A stretch of DNA of 64,000 nucleotides from Closterium sp. NIES-65 (lineage: Eukaryota; Streptophyta; Zygnematophyceae; Desmidiales; Closteriaceae): contig CANXME010002097.1 of the NCBI GenBank assembly GCA_948144175.1, positions 372,001-436,000 of the forward strand. The letters run 5' to 3'. The notes beneath the pieces are model-generated. The model was not told where the DNA came from, did not search any database, and saw only the letters and a program-made list of their open reading frames with translations. Position 1 is the stretch's first letter. Each line of letters begins with the position of its first letter. The position numbers and the translations under genes are program-made. Below, piece after piece: positions 21,347 to 31,854 of this stretch.

Positions 21347-22939
21347 CTAAGAGGAGTAGGGACCCTCTATTGCCTCCACGTAAGAGCGCGGAGTCGGGAT
21401 GTCAAGTGCATCCGGGTCTCCCTCAGGGGTAAGCAGTACAGACACGAGATGAAATGAAGCAGTGGCCAAGCACTCGAACTCCTCCTGCCTGTCCTCGAGG
21501 ACGTCCGTGCCAAGGGCACACTCACCCCCGACGGAAGGAGGACAGACAGACTCAGACTCAGCAACAAGACTGGCGGCGTAGTCTAGGCGATAGCGAGCAG
21601 CAAAGTCGACGAGCTCAGCAACTAGGGCAGACGCAGCAGTGGACTCTAAGGAAGGGTCAGTGACAACAGTAGCAAGAAGACGCGTGACAGTAGGACTGGC
21701 AGCACGAAGAGAGTCCGACTCCGGGTCGGCAAGAGAAGGAAGAGAAGACTCAGGAAGAGAAGGCAAAGGGGCACGCAGAGGAGCAGTGGACGGACGCAGA
21801 GACATCCGGTGCGTGCCAGGGAAAGGAGGAGGACGCTGACGCAAACCGCGACCACTAGTGCGAGCAGCACGGACCGGTGACGCAGGGCGAGACGCAGGCT
21901 CACGACGCTCAGCAAGACCTCTAGTAGGACCAGTGTAGGGAGATGGAGCAGGCAGTGGGAAGGCCGGCTGTAACTGTAACTGCGACGGGACAGGCTGTGG
22001 ACACTCTAAGGGAGGAGAAGGACCAGTAGAAGACGGGAGACCAAGAACCTGCTGAAGGAGCGGAACGAAGTACGGCCGAGGCCGCGCGGCGACTTCAGAC
22101 ACAGCAGGGACAGCACCTGCACCTGTAGCAGCTCCAACTCCAGTACCTCCAGCAGCACCAGTAGTACCCCCAGCAGGACCGCCTCCAGGATCCACAGCAG
22201 TGGCCTCTGCGCCAACACCCGCAGCAGCTCGAGCTCCAGAAGTACCGGCTGGTCCAGCAGCTCCAGTACTCCCAGTACGAGCACCTCCGAGACCCGTGGC
22301 ACCAGCTCCCTCAGCAGCAACAGAACCTCTAGTACCCGCAGCACCTCCAGCTCCAGCAGCTCGCCTCCAGCGCCGGGCAAACCACTCACGCAGCTCCTGT
22401 GGAGAGAGTAGTTCTCGGCGAGAAGAAGCATCTGGAGAACCGCCAGGCACAGTACCAGCCGGCCCAGCTCCCCCAGGCTCCGAACCCCCAGGCTCAGCAC
22501 CCCCACGCTCAGCACCCCCAGGCTCAGCACCCCCAGTCGTAGCACCCTCAGGCTCAGCACCCCAAGGCATAGCACCCACACGCTCAGCAACCCCAGAGTC
22601 AACACCACCAGGCACAGCACCCTTGGAAACACCAGAGTCACCAGCGACCTCGACAGGCTCAACAATGTCTATCGGGACACACCTAAAGGGGCAGGACCCT
22701 GAGGGGGGAGGGGGTCTACCGGGGGGGGACCTGGTACAAGGAAGAGCGGTGGGGGGGGGGAGGGACGGAGTGCGGTAGGGCAAGAGACGGTAGAAGGGGA
22801 CGGACTCGTCGAACGTGATGTCCTGGGAGGACAAAACACGACGAGAGGTGGGGTGGTAGAAATGCCACCCTGGCGCGTCAGGGGGGTAACCCAGGAAGAC
22901 GCAAGGAGCAGCACGAGGGGACAACTTGTCCGCAGACAA
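21347..22939 (-). CDS. Integrase tail and hinge of element K
   Basis: The 530-codon frame starts MSADKLSPRAAPCVFLGYPPD in the integrase tail and passes SSQDITFDESVPFY. It enters a minisatellite-coded GGAEP-like stretch (about 22430-22640), then SPQELREWFARRWRRAAGAGG, an Ala/Gly tract and a Pro/Ser-rich segment (RPRPYFVPLLQQVLGLPSS). It ends IPTPRSYVEAIEGPYSS at the shared TAG just before RT. It is one of the few unbroken hinges in the window. The start is internal to the polyprotein, so this is a fragment of pol and not a separate gene. Confidence 0.75.
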   Translation of the reverse strand: MSADKLSPRAAPCVFLGYPPDAPGWHFYHPTSRRVLSSQDITFDESVPFYRLLPYRTPSLPPPTALPCTRSPPGRPPPPSGSCPFRCVPIDIVEPVEVAGDSGVSKGAVPGGVDSGVAERVGAMPWGAEPEGATTGGAEPGGAERGGAEPGGSEPGGAGPAGTVPGGSPDASSRRELLSPQELREWFARRWRRAAGAGGAAGTRGSVAAEGAGATGLGGARTGSTGAAGPAGTSGARAAAGVGAEATAVDPGGGPAGGTTGAAGGTGVGAATGAGAVPAVSEVAARPRPYFVPLLQQVLGLPSSTGPSPPLECPQPVPSQLQLQPAFPLPAPSPYTGPTRGLAERREPASRPASPVRAARTSGRGLRQRPPPFPGTHRMSLRPSTAPLRAPLPSLPESSLPSLADPESDSLRAASPTVTRLLATVVTDPSLESTAASALVAELVDFAARYRLDYAASLVAESESVCPPSVGGECALGTDVLEDRQEEFECLATASFHLVSVLLTPEGDPDALDIPTPRSYVEAIEGPYSS

Positions 22940-22949
22940 GTCGTGGACA

Positions 22950-23680
22950 AACGCCCGAGATCCTTAGACACGGAACGCAGACGCATCGCCAACCTTCCCC
23001 GTCCACAACAAAGCTGGGGAGGTCTCCAGCATGGAGACCCTGAGCTGAAGGTTGATCTGATGCGCCGCGTACCGAACCGCAAACGGCCACAGAAAATGGG
23101 GGGCAGCCGCATGCATCATGGACGTACGCGCGACGTCCATGACCATGCCAATGCGGCGCTCAGCAATCCCATTTTGTTGTGGAGAGTCCGGAAGCGTGAA
23201 GGTCTGGCGGATGCCTCGTGCACGACAGTGTGCTCACAGAAGGCCAGAGGAGAACTCTCCGCCTCTGTCAGAGTGCAGACGCAGAACAAGAAAGTCCAAG
23301 CCAAAGCTCCGCCTGAGCCGGAGACGAGCTGCGCGGATCCAGTCGATCAACAACTCAGTGACATCACCCTTGCTGCGCAAGGGGAAGACTGTGGTGTAGC
23401 GCGAGTAGTTGTCAACCACCAACAGGAAGTAGCGCTCGTGACCCTGTCCACGGACGCGGGCTGGGCCCCACACGTCCATGTGAAGCGTCTGCAGCGGGGC
23501 CTCTGTCGGAAAAAACTGGGAGGAGTGAGGGGCAGCCCGCTGCCGCCCCTCGACACAGGGGACGCAGGTAGGGCCAGGCCCCGGAGGAAGGGGAGTGAGG
23601 GACCGGGGAAGACTAGAGACAAGGACACGGGAGGCCATGCTTCGGAGACGAAGCAGGGAGGGGTGACCAAGGCGGTGGTG
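22950..23680 (-). pseudogene. Integrase core of element K
   Basis: The frame 23638-23234 has CVPCVEG of the HHCC finger, HMDVWGP with the first Asp and HSDRGGEF with the second. It ends GLL and TGA near 23234. The Glu-bearing QQNGIAER region follows in another frame, then MVMDVARTSMMHAAAPHF (23146-22964). A TAG at 23679-23681 (LL*HHRLGH, replacing Trp) cuts the finger from the protease side. Confidence 0.82.
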
Positions 23681-24355
23681 CTAGAGGAGAGTCTCGTGAG
23701 ACAGGAGGTGACACGAGCAGGGGGCGGACTCAGGACCAGACCTGGACGCTGCAGCTAACACCTGACCCGACGCAGCAAGCTGACCAGACGCAGTGACTGG
23801 AGGAGACGCAGTGGTGAGTGTGTACAGGCTCGACCCCGCCCGACGTGTAAACGTGGCCAGGTGTCGGCCTGTCCGAGCGTCCGTGCAGTGGGTCACCCGC
23901 TGACTTGCAGGAGTGAACTGGTCCACCCCCGCATCCTGTAGGTCAGCACCACTCACCAAGTTCGTAGAGAACGAGGGGAGGTAAAGACCAGACAGGGTGC
24001 CAGAGGGGGCCGCCGGACACGGGAGGACAGTGGAGAGGTGAGCAAGGACAGGACCCCCAGAGGGGTCTGCCAGGGAGACTGCAACTGGCCGACCAAGCGG
24101 CATGAGTGTGGTGCGGTCTCGAAAGAAGGAGCGAGAAGCCCCCGAGTCAAGTGTGAAGGTGTGGGAGGCCGAAGCTGACGCAGTACCTGAGAGTGTAGAC
24201 TCACCAGTAAGTGAGAAAGCAGACGCACTACCACCCAGAGCAGGAGCCTCGCTAGCACCAAGAGCAGCAGCCTCACCAGCACCTAGTGCAGCAGTCTCAA
24301 TGCCCGGGTCGGGCGGGAAATACCGGTAACAGTCACCCTCCTCACCAATAGACAC
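23681..24355 (-). pseudogene. Protease region of element K
   Basis: The 224-codon frame contains GDCYRYFPPDPGIETAALG, an Ala/Gly-rich linker with 9-residue repeats (GASEAPALG type) and the intact protease motif TFTLDSGASRSFF. It then has LADPSGGPVLAHL and the protease-integrase linker ADLQDAGVDQFTPASQ. It ends with SHETLL at a TAG replacing Trp. Confidence 0.85.
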
Positions 24356-25687
24356 AGTATACGTAGCAGCAAGAATAGCATCAAATTCAAGGTCAAAGAT
24401 AGCTACCCCTGCCCTAGACAGCTCGCCCCAGCGAGGGATCTCAGTGGCCTCCGGGAACTGGTGACGCCAAGCGTCCGTCAGGCGGCCAAAGCAGCGCTGG
24501 GTGGGGTGCGCACCCCCACACTGCTCACCCGCACGTTCGTTGGTGCGCAGGACGTAGGTGCACGGACCAGTACCCCCACCCCGCTGGCGTGCAGCGTACT
24601 ACTCACGGAGCTGCTGAGGGGAGGGGGTGTCACGAGCGCGCTGCTACTGCTACTGCTGCGGCTGGTGCGGACCACTACCGGAGCCGACCCTCTGCGCAGT
24701 GCCACCCCGACCAGCTCCACCTCCTCTGCCACCGCCTCCTCCACCGCCGCTACCTCCGCCACCTCCGCTCCCACCACCACCGCCGCCGCCGCCGCCTCCG
24801 CCTCCACTGCCGCCACCGACACCTCCACCCCCACCGCCACCCCCACCGCCACCCCCACTCCCCCCGCCGCCTCCACCTCCGCCTCCACTGCCCCCGCTAG
24901 CTCCTCCAGCGCCCCTGCCCCCCTTGCCCTTGCCAGAGCGGCGTCTCCCGCTAGGGGTAGACGCCGCACCGAAGGACTCAAGCCCAATGAGGTCGGTCGC
25001 AGCAGCAGAGGCAACAGAGGGCAGAAGGGGGGAGGGGGAACACACCTCAAAGATGGGGGTTCGCGGGTCACCACGAGAGGCTCCTACAGCGACTATACTC
25101 TTCTCCGCTGCTAAGAGGGCCTTCTCGAGGAGGTCAACTGTGAGAGTGGTGGGACATTTTGAGAGGAAGTGGTCCTTGACTCCGTGAAGGGAGTCAGGGA
25201 GGCGAGTGATGTACATGGGGGGGCGGTTCCTGGCGCAGAACTCAGCAGGAAGCGCAGCGCGGTAGCGAGTGTCACTAGTGCGGAGGTGCGTAATGAGGTC
25301 AGTGACTGTGGGAAAGGCAGCAAGGTCAGGAAAGAGGTATGGCAGCATGAGGCGGCTCAGTGCAGCAGTGGCAAGGGAGGAGTAGCGTGCAACTACAGCG
25401 TCGTACAAGGTCTGAGCACTCTTGTACTGACTAAAGTGCGCACGCTCAGAGGTAGGGAGGTGGTGACGCACAGCAAGACGTGCAGCACCATCGCGCGTGG
25501 CCTACTGTGAGCGAACAGTGGCGTCAGCATCAGCAGCAGGGGCAGGAGAGGCACCAGAGGTGAGGTCAAAGAGCGAGAGACCGTCTGCCCTATCGCACTG
25601 TAAGAAAAGCTGCAGGTCATCTATCCAGACGTCGAAGTCAATGGCCCGACCCTCAGCGTCAAAAGCGAGGACACTAGGGGTAGCCAT
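24356..25687 (-). pseudogene. Gag of element K
   Basis: The start ATG at 25687 gives MATPSVLAFDAEGRAIDFDV. A TAG at 25502-25504 replaces Trp after VRSQ. The frame continues (25471-24650) through KTLYDAVVARYSS-like Gag sequence, loses about 6 residues after MYIT, and enters a basic GKGKGGRG patch and a Gly tract of roughly 60 residues. Further TAG and TGA codons cut the zinc-knuckle part, where another Trp codon in REWY is TAG (about 24600). Confidence 0.85.
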
Positions 25688-25759
25688 GACAGTAGTAGAC
25701 TAGCAGCACAAACAGTAGGGTAAGGGCAGTGCAGTGTTAGAGGCGCTGCTCTTACCGGA

Positions 25760-26660
25760 CAGGGCTGCTCTGGCTGCTCGGCGGTGCGGGCGGCTCGGCT
25801 GCTGGGCGGCTCGGCTGGTGGGCGGCTCGGCGGCTCGATTGCTGGGCGGCTCGGCGCCTGGGCGGCTCGGTGGCTTGGCTGCTCGGCGGCTCGGCGGCAC
25901 GGCGGCTCGGCTGCTGGGCGGCTGGGCTGCAGGGCGGCTCGGCGGCCCGGCGGCTCGGCTGCTTGGTTGCTGGGCGGCTCGGCGGTCGGCTGCAGGGCGG
26001 CGCGGCAGTCGGCTGCTCGGCTGGGTATGGCGGCCCGCGCAGCTCGGGTTGCGGGCGGCGCTGCAGCAGGCGACGGGGCCGCAGGTAAGGGCGGCGGGGC
26101 CGCAGGTAGGGGCGACGGGGCCGCAGGTGAGGGCGGTGGGGCCACAGGTAGGAGCAGCGGGGCCGCGGATAAGAGCGGCTGGGCCGCATGTAAGAGCGGC
26201 AGGGCCGCAGGTAAGGGTGGCGGGGCCGCAGGTAAGGGTGGCGGGGCCGCAGGTAAGGGTGGCGGGGCTGCAAGTAAGAGCGGCGGGGCCGCAGGTAAGG
26301 GTGGCGGGGCCGCAGGTAAGGGTGGCGGGGCCGCAGGTAAGGGTGGCGGGGCCGTAGAGATGTGGCGGGGCCAGCAGGTAGGCGGCGAGGCCGCAGGTAG
26401 GTAGCGGGGCCGCGGGTAGGTGGCGGGTCCGCAGGTAAGGGCGGCGGGGCCAGCAGGTAGGCGCCGGGGTCGCAATTGAGGGTGGCGCGAGGGGCCGCGA
26501 AGGTCGGCGGCTTATCGTAAGGGCGGCACGCAAAGCCGCGAAGGGCGGCGACGGGCCGCGCAAGGGAGGCGACGGGCCGAGTAAGGGCGGCGACGGGCCA
26601 CGTAAGGGCGGCTCGAGGGAGGCCGCTAGGGGCGACGCGACGGGGCCAAAAGAGGCCTAG
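25760..26660 (-). repeat. Leader minisatellites of element K
   Basis: Nearer gag (25765-26020) is a 15-16 bp unit around ctgctgggcggctcgg, as in B and H. Nearer the PBS (26075-26400) is a 21-bp unit around ggggccgcaggtaagggtggc, specific to K. The arrays are open in several frames on both strands without any domain. Confidence 0.85.
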
Positions 26661-26699
26661 GGAGGGCGCGACGGTAGACAGGGCACACGAGGCATGACT

Positions 26700-26790
26700 C
26701 AGGTCTAAGCGGAGCGCGCTCCGGGCAAAAAAAAGGTTGGTAGTGGTGGGCCCTAGGAATCGTTCCCGTTAGGGAGCCTGCTCGATACCA
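26700..26790 (-). promoter_or_regulatory. PBS and leader signals of element K
   Basis: The PBS reads TGGTATCGAGCAGG, one base shorter than the consensus. Next to it is an imperfect hairpin (GCTCCC, loop TAAC, GGGAAC), then gggccc, a T-tract and the perfect 14-nt palindrome cggagcgcgctccg at 26710-26723. Confidence 0.7.
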
Positions 26791-26918
26791 TGAGAAGAAA
26801 CGAGAATGATTGAACTATGAATGAATTTGGTACAAGTACTAACCCTAATTGGGTTGTACCCCTTATGGGCTACCCCACTATAGCCTACACAATATGCATG
26901 AGCTATAATGTTCTAACA
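26791..26918 (-). repeat. 5' LTR of element K (128 bp)
   Basis: On the plus strand it runs tgagaagaaacg to gttctaaca. Its end differs from the 3' LTR (ctaaca against ctgaca). The duplication agtga follows at 26919-26923. Confidence 0.92.
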
Positions 26919-26923
26919 AGTGA

Positions 26924-27343
26924 GAGACAACGCAAGAGGTAACGGGAGAAAAGATGCAGGGGGAAAACGAGGAGACGAGGGATGAGCACCCAGAGGACGT
27001 CGGAATCAGGGAGTGGTGGCTAGAGACGGAGATGAAAGGAGAGGTAGAGTAAGCTATGACCGAGGAGGAGAACGAGCCAGAGACACATCCGGGTAAGGAA
27101 ACGTAGGACCGTAAACAGGCAAAGGCGGTTGATCTTGCAAAGGAGAAGGCCCAGTAGACAGAGACCACTCACAAGTGGCCCCGACCGCAGCTGCTGCTGC
27201 CATTGCTATAGGAGCTAAAGCTTTACCAAACAACACGGGGACCACCCCCAGGTCAGGCGCTCCAGTGGCACCACCCCCAGAGCCAGTAGCTCCAGTGCCA
27301 GCACCTCTAGCTCCAACACCTCCCACAACAGCGACTTGAGAAC
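26924..27343 (-). pseudogene. D hinge, Pro-rich part
   Basis: Minus-strand frame 27326-27054 reads GATGSGGGATG and then GPSPLQDQPPLPVYGPTFPY. This corresponds to the Pro-rich hinge segment LPPSTGPAPPLECPQPV in other copies. It is decayed, and is cut on the right by N1. Confidence 0.65.
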
Positions 27344-27486
27344 TGTCAGAATGCTGTATTTGTCTAGCCTGCAGTGGGGTACTCTATAGCGAGTACAGCC
27401 CAACTTAGGGTTTGCCATATGTACTCAACTGCTTGCTAGTGCAACCCTCTTTTTCTTGTTCTAAACTTTCTGCTCGTATTTTGACA
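27344..27486 (+). repeat. 5' LTR of N1 (143 bp)
   Basis: It begins tgtcagaatgctg and ends cgtattttgaca. It holds an exact inverse telo-box (ttagggttt, 27405-27413) and the common core cctgcagtggggtac. Confidence 0.9.
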
Positions 27487-27551
27487 TGCTATCAGAGCCT
27501 GTCCCTCCTTGGCCTGTGGGCCCACCAACCTGCTTTCGCTGCTACTCGATC

Positions 27552-27577
27552 TGTTGCACGCCCCGTGGCGTGCGACA
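27552..27577 (+). promoter_or_regulatory. Conserved leader hairpin of N1
   Basis: tgttgcacgcc and ggcgtgcgaca pair over 11 positions (one G-U wobble) around the loop ccgt, about 65 nt after the PBS start. Element N3 has the same hairpin and loop at the equivalent place with a compensatory base-pair change. A packaging or dimer signal is possible. Confidence 0.7.
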
Positions 27578-28463
27578 TATTTTTCATCCCGCCGCGCGCC
27601 TCTCTGGCGCGCGCCCCGAGGCGCGCGGCCCCTTTTTTCCTGGCGCGCCGGCCCCGCTGGACCTGCGCGCCGCACCCCGTCGACCCTCGCGTCGCCTCAA
27701 GGGACCCGTTCACCGCCCCCGTCGACCCTCCCGTCGCCCCCGGGGACCCGCGCGCCGCCCCTGGAGCCGTGCGCGACCCCCCCGCTGCCTCGTTGCGGCG
27801 CCCTGGGGAGCCGCGCGCGGCCCCTCGCTGCCCCGTGGTGGCGCCCTGGGGGCCGCGCGCCGTCCCCCGCGCGCCGTTTCCCCAAACCCGTGTCACCCGT
27901 TTTAGGGTTTGGGGGTGGGGAGTGTGGGGGTGGCGGTTGTGGGGGTGCCGGTTGTGTGCGCCGTCCCCTACTCCTCCTCCTCCTCCGTCTCCCGCTGCTG
28001 CAGCTCCCGCTTAGGGGGGTGGGTGTGTGGGAGCGGAAGGAGTGGTGCTAGGGGGGTGTCGTGGGAGTGGAGCTAGGGGTGCAGCAGGGGGTGTGTGATA
28101 GGGGCGTGGGGCAGCTGGGGGAGGTTGAGTGGAGGCGGCCTTCGTGTCGCCTGCAGCGCCAGTAGTCTGGAGGCTACAATCTTCGGTAGTCGCCAGTCGC
28201 CTGTGGGTCAGTTGCTCCAGTCAGGAGGCTACAATCTCCGCGGAGCCATTTACTCCTGTAGTCCGGGCCCTTGCTTTGGTAGCCACTGAGCCAGCAGCTC
28301 TTGTGTGTCTGCAACTTCAGCAGTCGCCTCCCATCTTCTCGCCCCACAGTCTCTTCTCCTCCTCACTTGCCCTCTGTGATAGCCTCTAGCTTTACTTATC
28401 ATTGTGAACTATTCCTATGCATGCTTGTCGTGCTGATTACACCCTACTTTGGCTATGGGGGTA

Positions 28464-28606
28464 TGTCAGAATGCTGTATTTGTCTAACCTGCAGTGGGGT
28501 ACTCTATAGCGAGTACAGCCCAACTTAGGGTTTGCCATATGAACTCAGCTGCTTGCTAGTGCAACCCTCTTTTTCTTGTTCTAAACTTTCTGCTCGTATT
28601 TTAACA
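28464..28606 (+). repeat. 3' LTR of N1 (143 bp)
   Basis: It begins tgtcagaatgctg and ends cgtattttaaca, directly after the polypurine tract. Four substitutions separate it from the 5' LTR. Confidence 0.9.
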
Positions 28607-28611
28607 TGAAC

Positions 28612-29181
28612 CAGCACTCAAAGCTAACACCTCTTGTCGTAGCACCAGCACCTCCAACACCCACACCAATACCTCTAGCGTCAGTACCCCCACCGTTAAA
28701 CAACACCCCAGAATTAGCACCTCCTAAGATATTAACCATAGAGTGCACTACGACCTAGTACTGGCAGGGCCCAATATCGCGGCCACCGCGACGAGGCTCT
28801 TAGCTGGCAGGCTGCTGCTGTGGCCAACGCTCCTCGAACCACCAGGTCCATAGAGTTGTTAAGGCCAGAACTGCTGCTGCTTCTGGTGTAGTGGTTGTTG
28901 CGGCTGCTGCTGTCTCGCGGCCATACCCCCAGGACTGGCACCCCCGGCCGTCATACCTACAGTACCGGCCCCGCCTTCAGAGCCACCTCCTTCTGACGTA
29001 TCAGTATCTCCACCTTCGCCACTACCTCCACCATCTTTCACCTCCACTACCCTTCCCTCCTTTCTTACCTCCCTTGCCACGTTTCGGCCAACCAACAACA
29101 AAAATAGCTGTTGTCTCTCCTTAGGCATACGACTCAGTAGCACCAAGAGAAGTAATGAGGGTGGGAAGCTCAGGCATAGCA
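28612..29181 (-). pseudogene. D Gag remnant, Gly-rich tract
   Basis: Minus-strand frame 29182-28859 encodes a linker with GGGSGEGGDTDTSEGGG-like sequence followed by Gln-rich residues, equivalent to the Gly tract of other Gags. The part near 28612-28740 resembles the Ala/Gly hinge. The zinc knuckle, protease and integrase are not found, pointing to a large internal deletion. The last bases (29177-29181, tagca) are the E target site. Confidence 0.65.
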
Positions 29182-29315
29182 TGTCAGAACATATATATAG
29201 CTTATACTATTGTGTAGGCTGTAGTGGGGTATCCCATAGGGGGTACAACCAGTTAGGGTTTCCTATTTGTACTCACTTCATTCATAGTTCATTCATTCTC
29301 GTTCTATCTTCAACA
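29182..29315 (+). repeat. 5' LTR of element E (134 bp)
   Basis: It begins tgtcagaacatat and ends tatcttcaaca, followed directly by the PBS. It contains an inverse telo-box ttagggttt at 29253-29261. Confidence 0.95.
29192..29200 (+). promoter_or_regulatory. TATA-like box in the E LTR
   Basis: tatatatag lies only 10 bp from the LTR start, followed by the conserved core tgtgtaggctgtagtggggt, where transcription could begin. If so, U3 is very short. This is inferred from position and sequence only. Confidence 0.45.
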
Positions 29316-29402
29316 TGGTATCGAGCAGGTTCCCTCGTGGGAACTGTGCTTAGGGCCCACCACCTTTAAACCTTTTTTTTCTGCCCGGAGCGCGCTCCGG
29401 GC
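29316..29402 (+). promoter_or_regulatory. PBS, hairpin and 20-nt palindrome in the E leader
   Basis: PBS tggtatcgagcagg (29316-29329) is followed by a perfect hairpin at 29329-29344 (gttccc, loop tcgt, gggaac), a gggccc palindrome, a T-tract, and a perfect 20-nt palindrome at 29383-29402 centred on gcgcgc. Self-complementary loops with GCGCGC serve as dimer-initiation sites in some retroviral leaders. The same use here is inference. Confidence 0.65.
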
Positions 29403-29429
29403 CCTCGCTTTCACCTTTTTTTCGGCCTG

Positions 29430-30165
29430 CCCTGAGGTCCCTAGCCGCCCACGCGCCGCCCGTCCCGGCCCCTAGCCGCCCACGCGCCGCCCGTTCAGGC
29501 CCCTAGCCGCCCGCGCGCGCCTGTTCAGGCCCCTAGCCGCCCAAGCGCCGCCCGTCCCGGCCCCTAGCCGCCCACGCGCCGCCCGTTCAGGCCCTTAGCC
29601 GCCCGCGCGCACCCGTTCAAGCCCCTAGCCGCCCACGCGCCGCCCGTCCCGGCCCTTAGCCGCCCGCGCGCCGCCTGTCCCGGCCCCTAGACGCCCGCGC
29701 GCCGCCCGTCCCGGCCCCTGATCGCCCGCGCGCCGCCCGTCCCGGCCCCTAGCCGCCCGCTGGCCGCCCGTCCCGGCCCCTTGACGCCCGCGCGCTGCCC
29801 GTCCCGGCCCCTAGCCGCTTGCTGGCCGCCCGTCCCGGCCCCTAGCCGCCCGCTGGCCGCCCGTCCCGGCCCCTCGACACCAGCGCGCCGCCGTCCCGGC
29901 CCCTAGCCGCCCGTCCCGGCCCCTCGACGCCTGCGCGCCGCCGCCCCGGCCCCTAGCCGTCCGCTGGCCGCCCGTCCCGGCCTCTCGACGCCCGCGCGCC
30001 GCCCGTCCCGGCCCCTGATCGCCCGCGCGCCGCCCGTCCCAGCCCCGGGCCGCCCTGTGTCGCTGACAGCCCGAGCCACCCGAGCCGCCCGCGCCGCCCG
30101 AGCCGCCCGAGCCGCCCTCGCCGCCCTCGCCGCCCGAGCCGCCCGAGCCGCCTGCATCGCCTGAG
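29430..30165 (+). repeat. Leader minisatellite of element E
   Basis: About 20 or more copies of a roughly 30-bp unit around cccgtcccggcccctagccgcc are followed, at 30065-30160, by 9-bp units (cgagccgcc). It lies between the leader palindrome and the gag ATG at 30291. No domain is coded on either strand. Confidence 0.85.
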
Positions 30166-30290
30166 GAGCCGAGCCGCTGGTCCTGCGGAGCTGCTGTTGC
30201 TGCTGAGCCAGTTGAGCTGCTGTGTTGCTGTACTGCTGTGCTACTGCGCTGCCCGACCCGTCCTGTCTGGTGAGACCTTCTACTGCTGTC

Positions 30291-31854
30291 ATGGCTACCC
30301 CTAGTGTCCTAGCTTTTGACGCTGAGGGTCGCGCCATTGACTTTGAGGTCTGGGTCGACGACCTGCAGCTGTTCTTACAGTGCGACAGAGCAGACGGCCT
30401 TTCTCTCTTTGACCTCACTTCTGGTGCCTCTCCTGCCCCTGCTGCTGATGCTGATCCCACTGTGCGCTCTCAGTGGGCCACCCGCGATGCTGCTGCACGT
30501 CTTGCTGTGCGTTGCCACCTCCCTACCTCTGAGCGCGCGCACTTTAGTCAGTACAAGAGTGCTCAGACCTTGTACGACGCTGTAGTCGCGCGCTACTCCT
30601 CCCCTGCCACTGCTGCACTGAGCCGTCTCATGCTTCCCTACCTCTTTCCTGACCTCTCTGCCTTTCCCACTATCGCTGACCTCATTACGCACCTCCGCAC
30701 TAGTGACACTCGCTACCGCGCCGCCCTTCCTACTGAGTTCTGCGCCAAGAACCCCCCCCCCCATGTACATCACTCTCTACTACGTAGTCGCGCGCCTCCC
30801 TGACTCTCTTCGCGTTGTCAGGGACCACTTTCTCGCGGTCTGTCCCACCACCCTCACAGTCGACATCCTCGAGAAGGCCCTCCTCGCGGCGGAGAAGAGC
30901 ATTGTCGCTGTAGGAGCTCTTCGTGGTGACCCTCGCACCCCCATCTTTGAGGGGTGCTCTCCTTCCCCCCTCCTGCCCTCTGTTGCCTCTGCTGCTGCTG
31001 CCAACCTGCTTGGTCTCGAGTCGGTTGGCGCGGCGTCATCCCCTAGTGGGAGACGCCGCTCTGGCAAGGGCAAGGGGGGCAAGGGCGCGGGTGGAGCTGG
31101 AGGGGGCGGTGGAGGTGGCGGTGGAGGCGGCGGAGGGAGTGGGGGTGGCGGCGGGAGTGGTGGAGGGGGTGGTGGTGGCAGTGGTGGCAGCGGCGGAGGA
31201 GGCGGCGGTGGTGGCGGCAGCGGTGGTGGTGGCGGCAGTGGTGGCGGTGACGGTGGGGGAGGCGGCGGCGGAGGAGGCGGTGGTGGCGGAGGAGGTGGAG
31301 CTGGTCGGGGCGGTACCCAGCAGCGGAGCGGCGGTGGTGGTGGTCAGCGCTCGCAGCAGCAGCGTTCGCGCGACATCCCTCCGCCCCAGCAGCTCCGTGA
31401 GTGGTACACTCGACGTCAGAGGGGTGGGGGTACTGGTCCTTGTACCTACGTCCTTCGCTCTGGCGACCGCGCGGGTGAGCAGTGTGGGGGTGCCCACCCC
31501 ACCCAGCGCTGCTTTGGCCGCCTAACGGACGCTTGGCGTCAGCAGTTCCCTGGGGCTAGTGAGATCCCTCGCTGGGATGAGCTTCTTAGGGCTGGTGTAG
31601 CGATCTTTGATCTTGATTTTGATGCTATCCTTGCTGCTATGTATGCTGTGACTATTAGTGAGGAGGGTGACGGTTACCGGTGTTTCCCGCCCGACCCGGG
31701 CATTGGTACTGCTGCACTAGGTGCTTGTGAGGCTGCTGCACTAGGTGCTTGTGAGGCTGCTGCTCTAGGTGCCAGTGCGTCTGCGCTCTCAGGTGCTGGT
31801 GAGACTGCGCTCTCAGGTTGCGTCGCCTTCGTCCTCCCTCACTTTCACACTTGA
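30291..31854 (+). pseudogene. Gag of element E, frameshifted at a C-tract
   Basis: ATG 30291 gives MATPSVLAFDAEGRAIDFEV. Gag continues to an 11-C run at 30752-30762, where one extra base compared with B shifts the frame. The second frame (to 31854) reads MYITLYYVVARLPDSL, the basic GKGKGGKG patch and a Gly tract of about 75 residues. PPPQQLREWYTRRQR and the zinc knuckle CTYVLRSGDRAGEQCGGAH (C-X13-C-X3-H-X4-C) follow. It ends in an Ala/Gly repeat linker just before protease, where another frameshift (about 31815) occurs. Confidence 0.88.

Larger units (their letters stand above)
19480..26918 (-). mobile_element. Ty1/copia element K, complete with 5-bp target duplication
   Basis: K is 7,439 bp long, flanked by identical 5-bp repeats agtga (19475-19479 and 26919-26923). 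Its two 128-bp LTRs differ at 2 positions. Inside are PBS, leader repeats, gag, protease, integrase, hinge, RT, RNase H and a G-rich polypurine tract. It interrupts D. The coding region holds several TAG codons, two at exactly the same sites as in element E (21347-21349 and 20621-20623), although the LTR similarity implies a fairly recent insertion. Confidence 0.93.
27344..28606 (+). mobile_element. Non-autonomous LTR element N1 (1,263 bp)
   Basis: Two 143-bp LTRs (97 percent identical by eye, 4 differences) enclose a 977-bp interior. The interior has a PBS (tgctatcagagcc, 27487), GC-rich leader sequence with strong hairpins and a polypurine tract (ggctatgggggta, 28451-28463). The flanks agaac (27339-27343) and tgaac (28607-28611) match at 4 of 5 bases. 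No Gag or Pol motif occurs. The open frames at 27412-28051 are composition effects of Arg/Pro/Ala-rich GC DNA. It is inserted into D and must be mobilised by proteins supplied in trans. Confidence 0.9.

Noticed and set aside
27412-28051. Overlapping 180-200 codon frames inside N1 as possible genes
   Set aside because: They are Arg/Pro/Ala-rich, overlap each other in all frames in very GC-rich DNA, and one begins inside the LTR. N3 does not conserve any of them.
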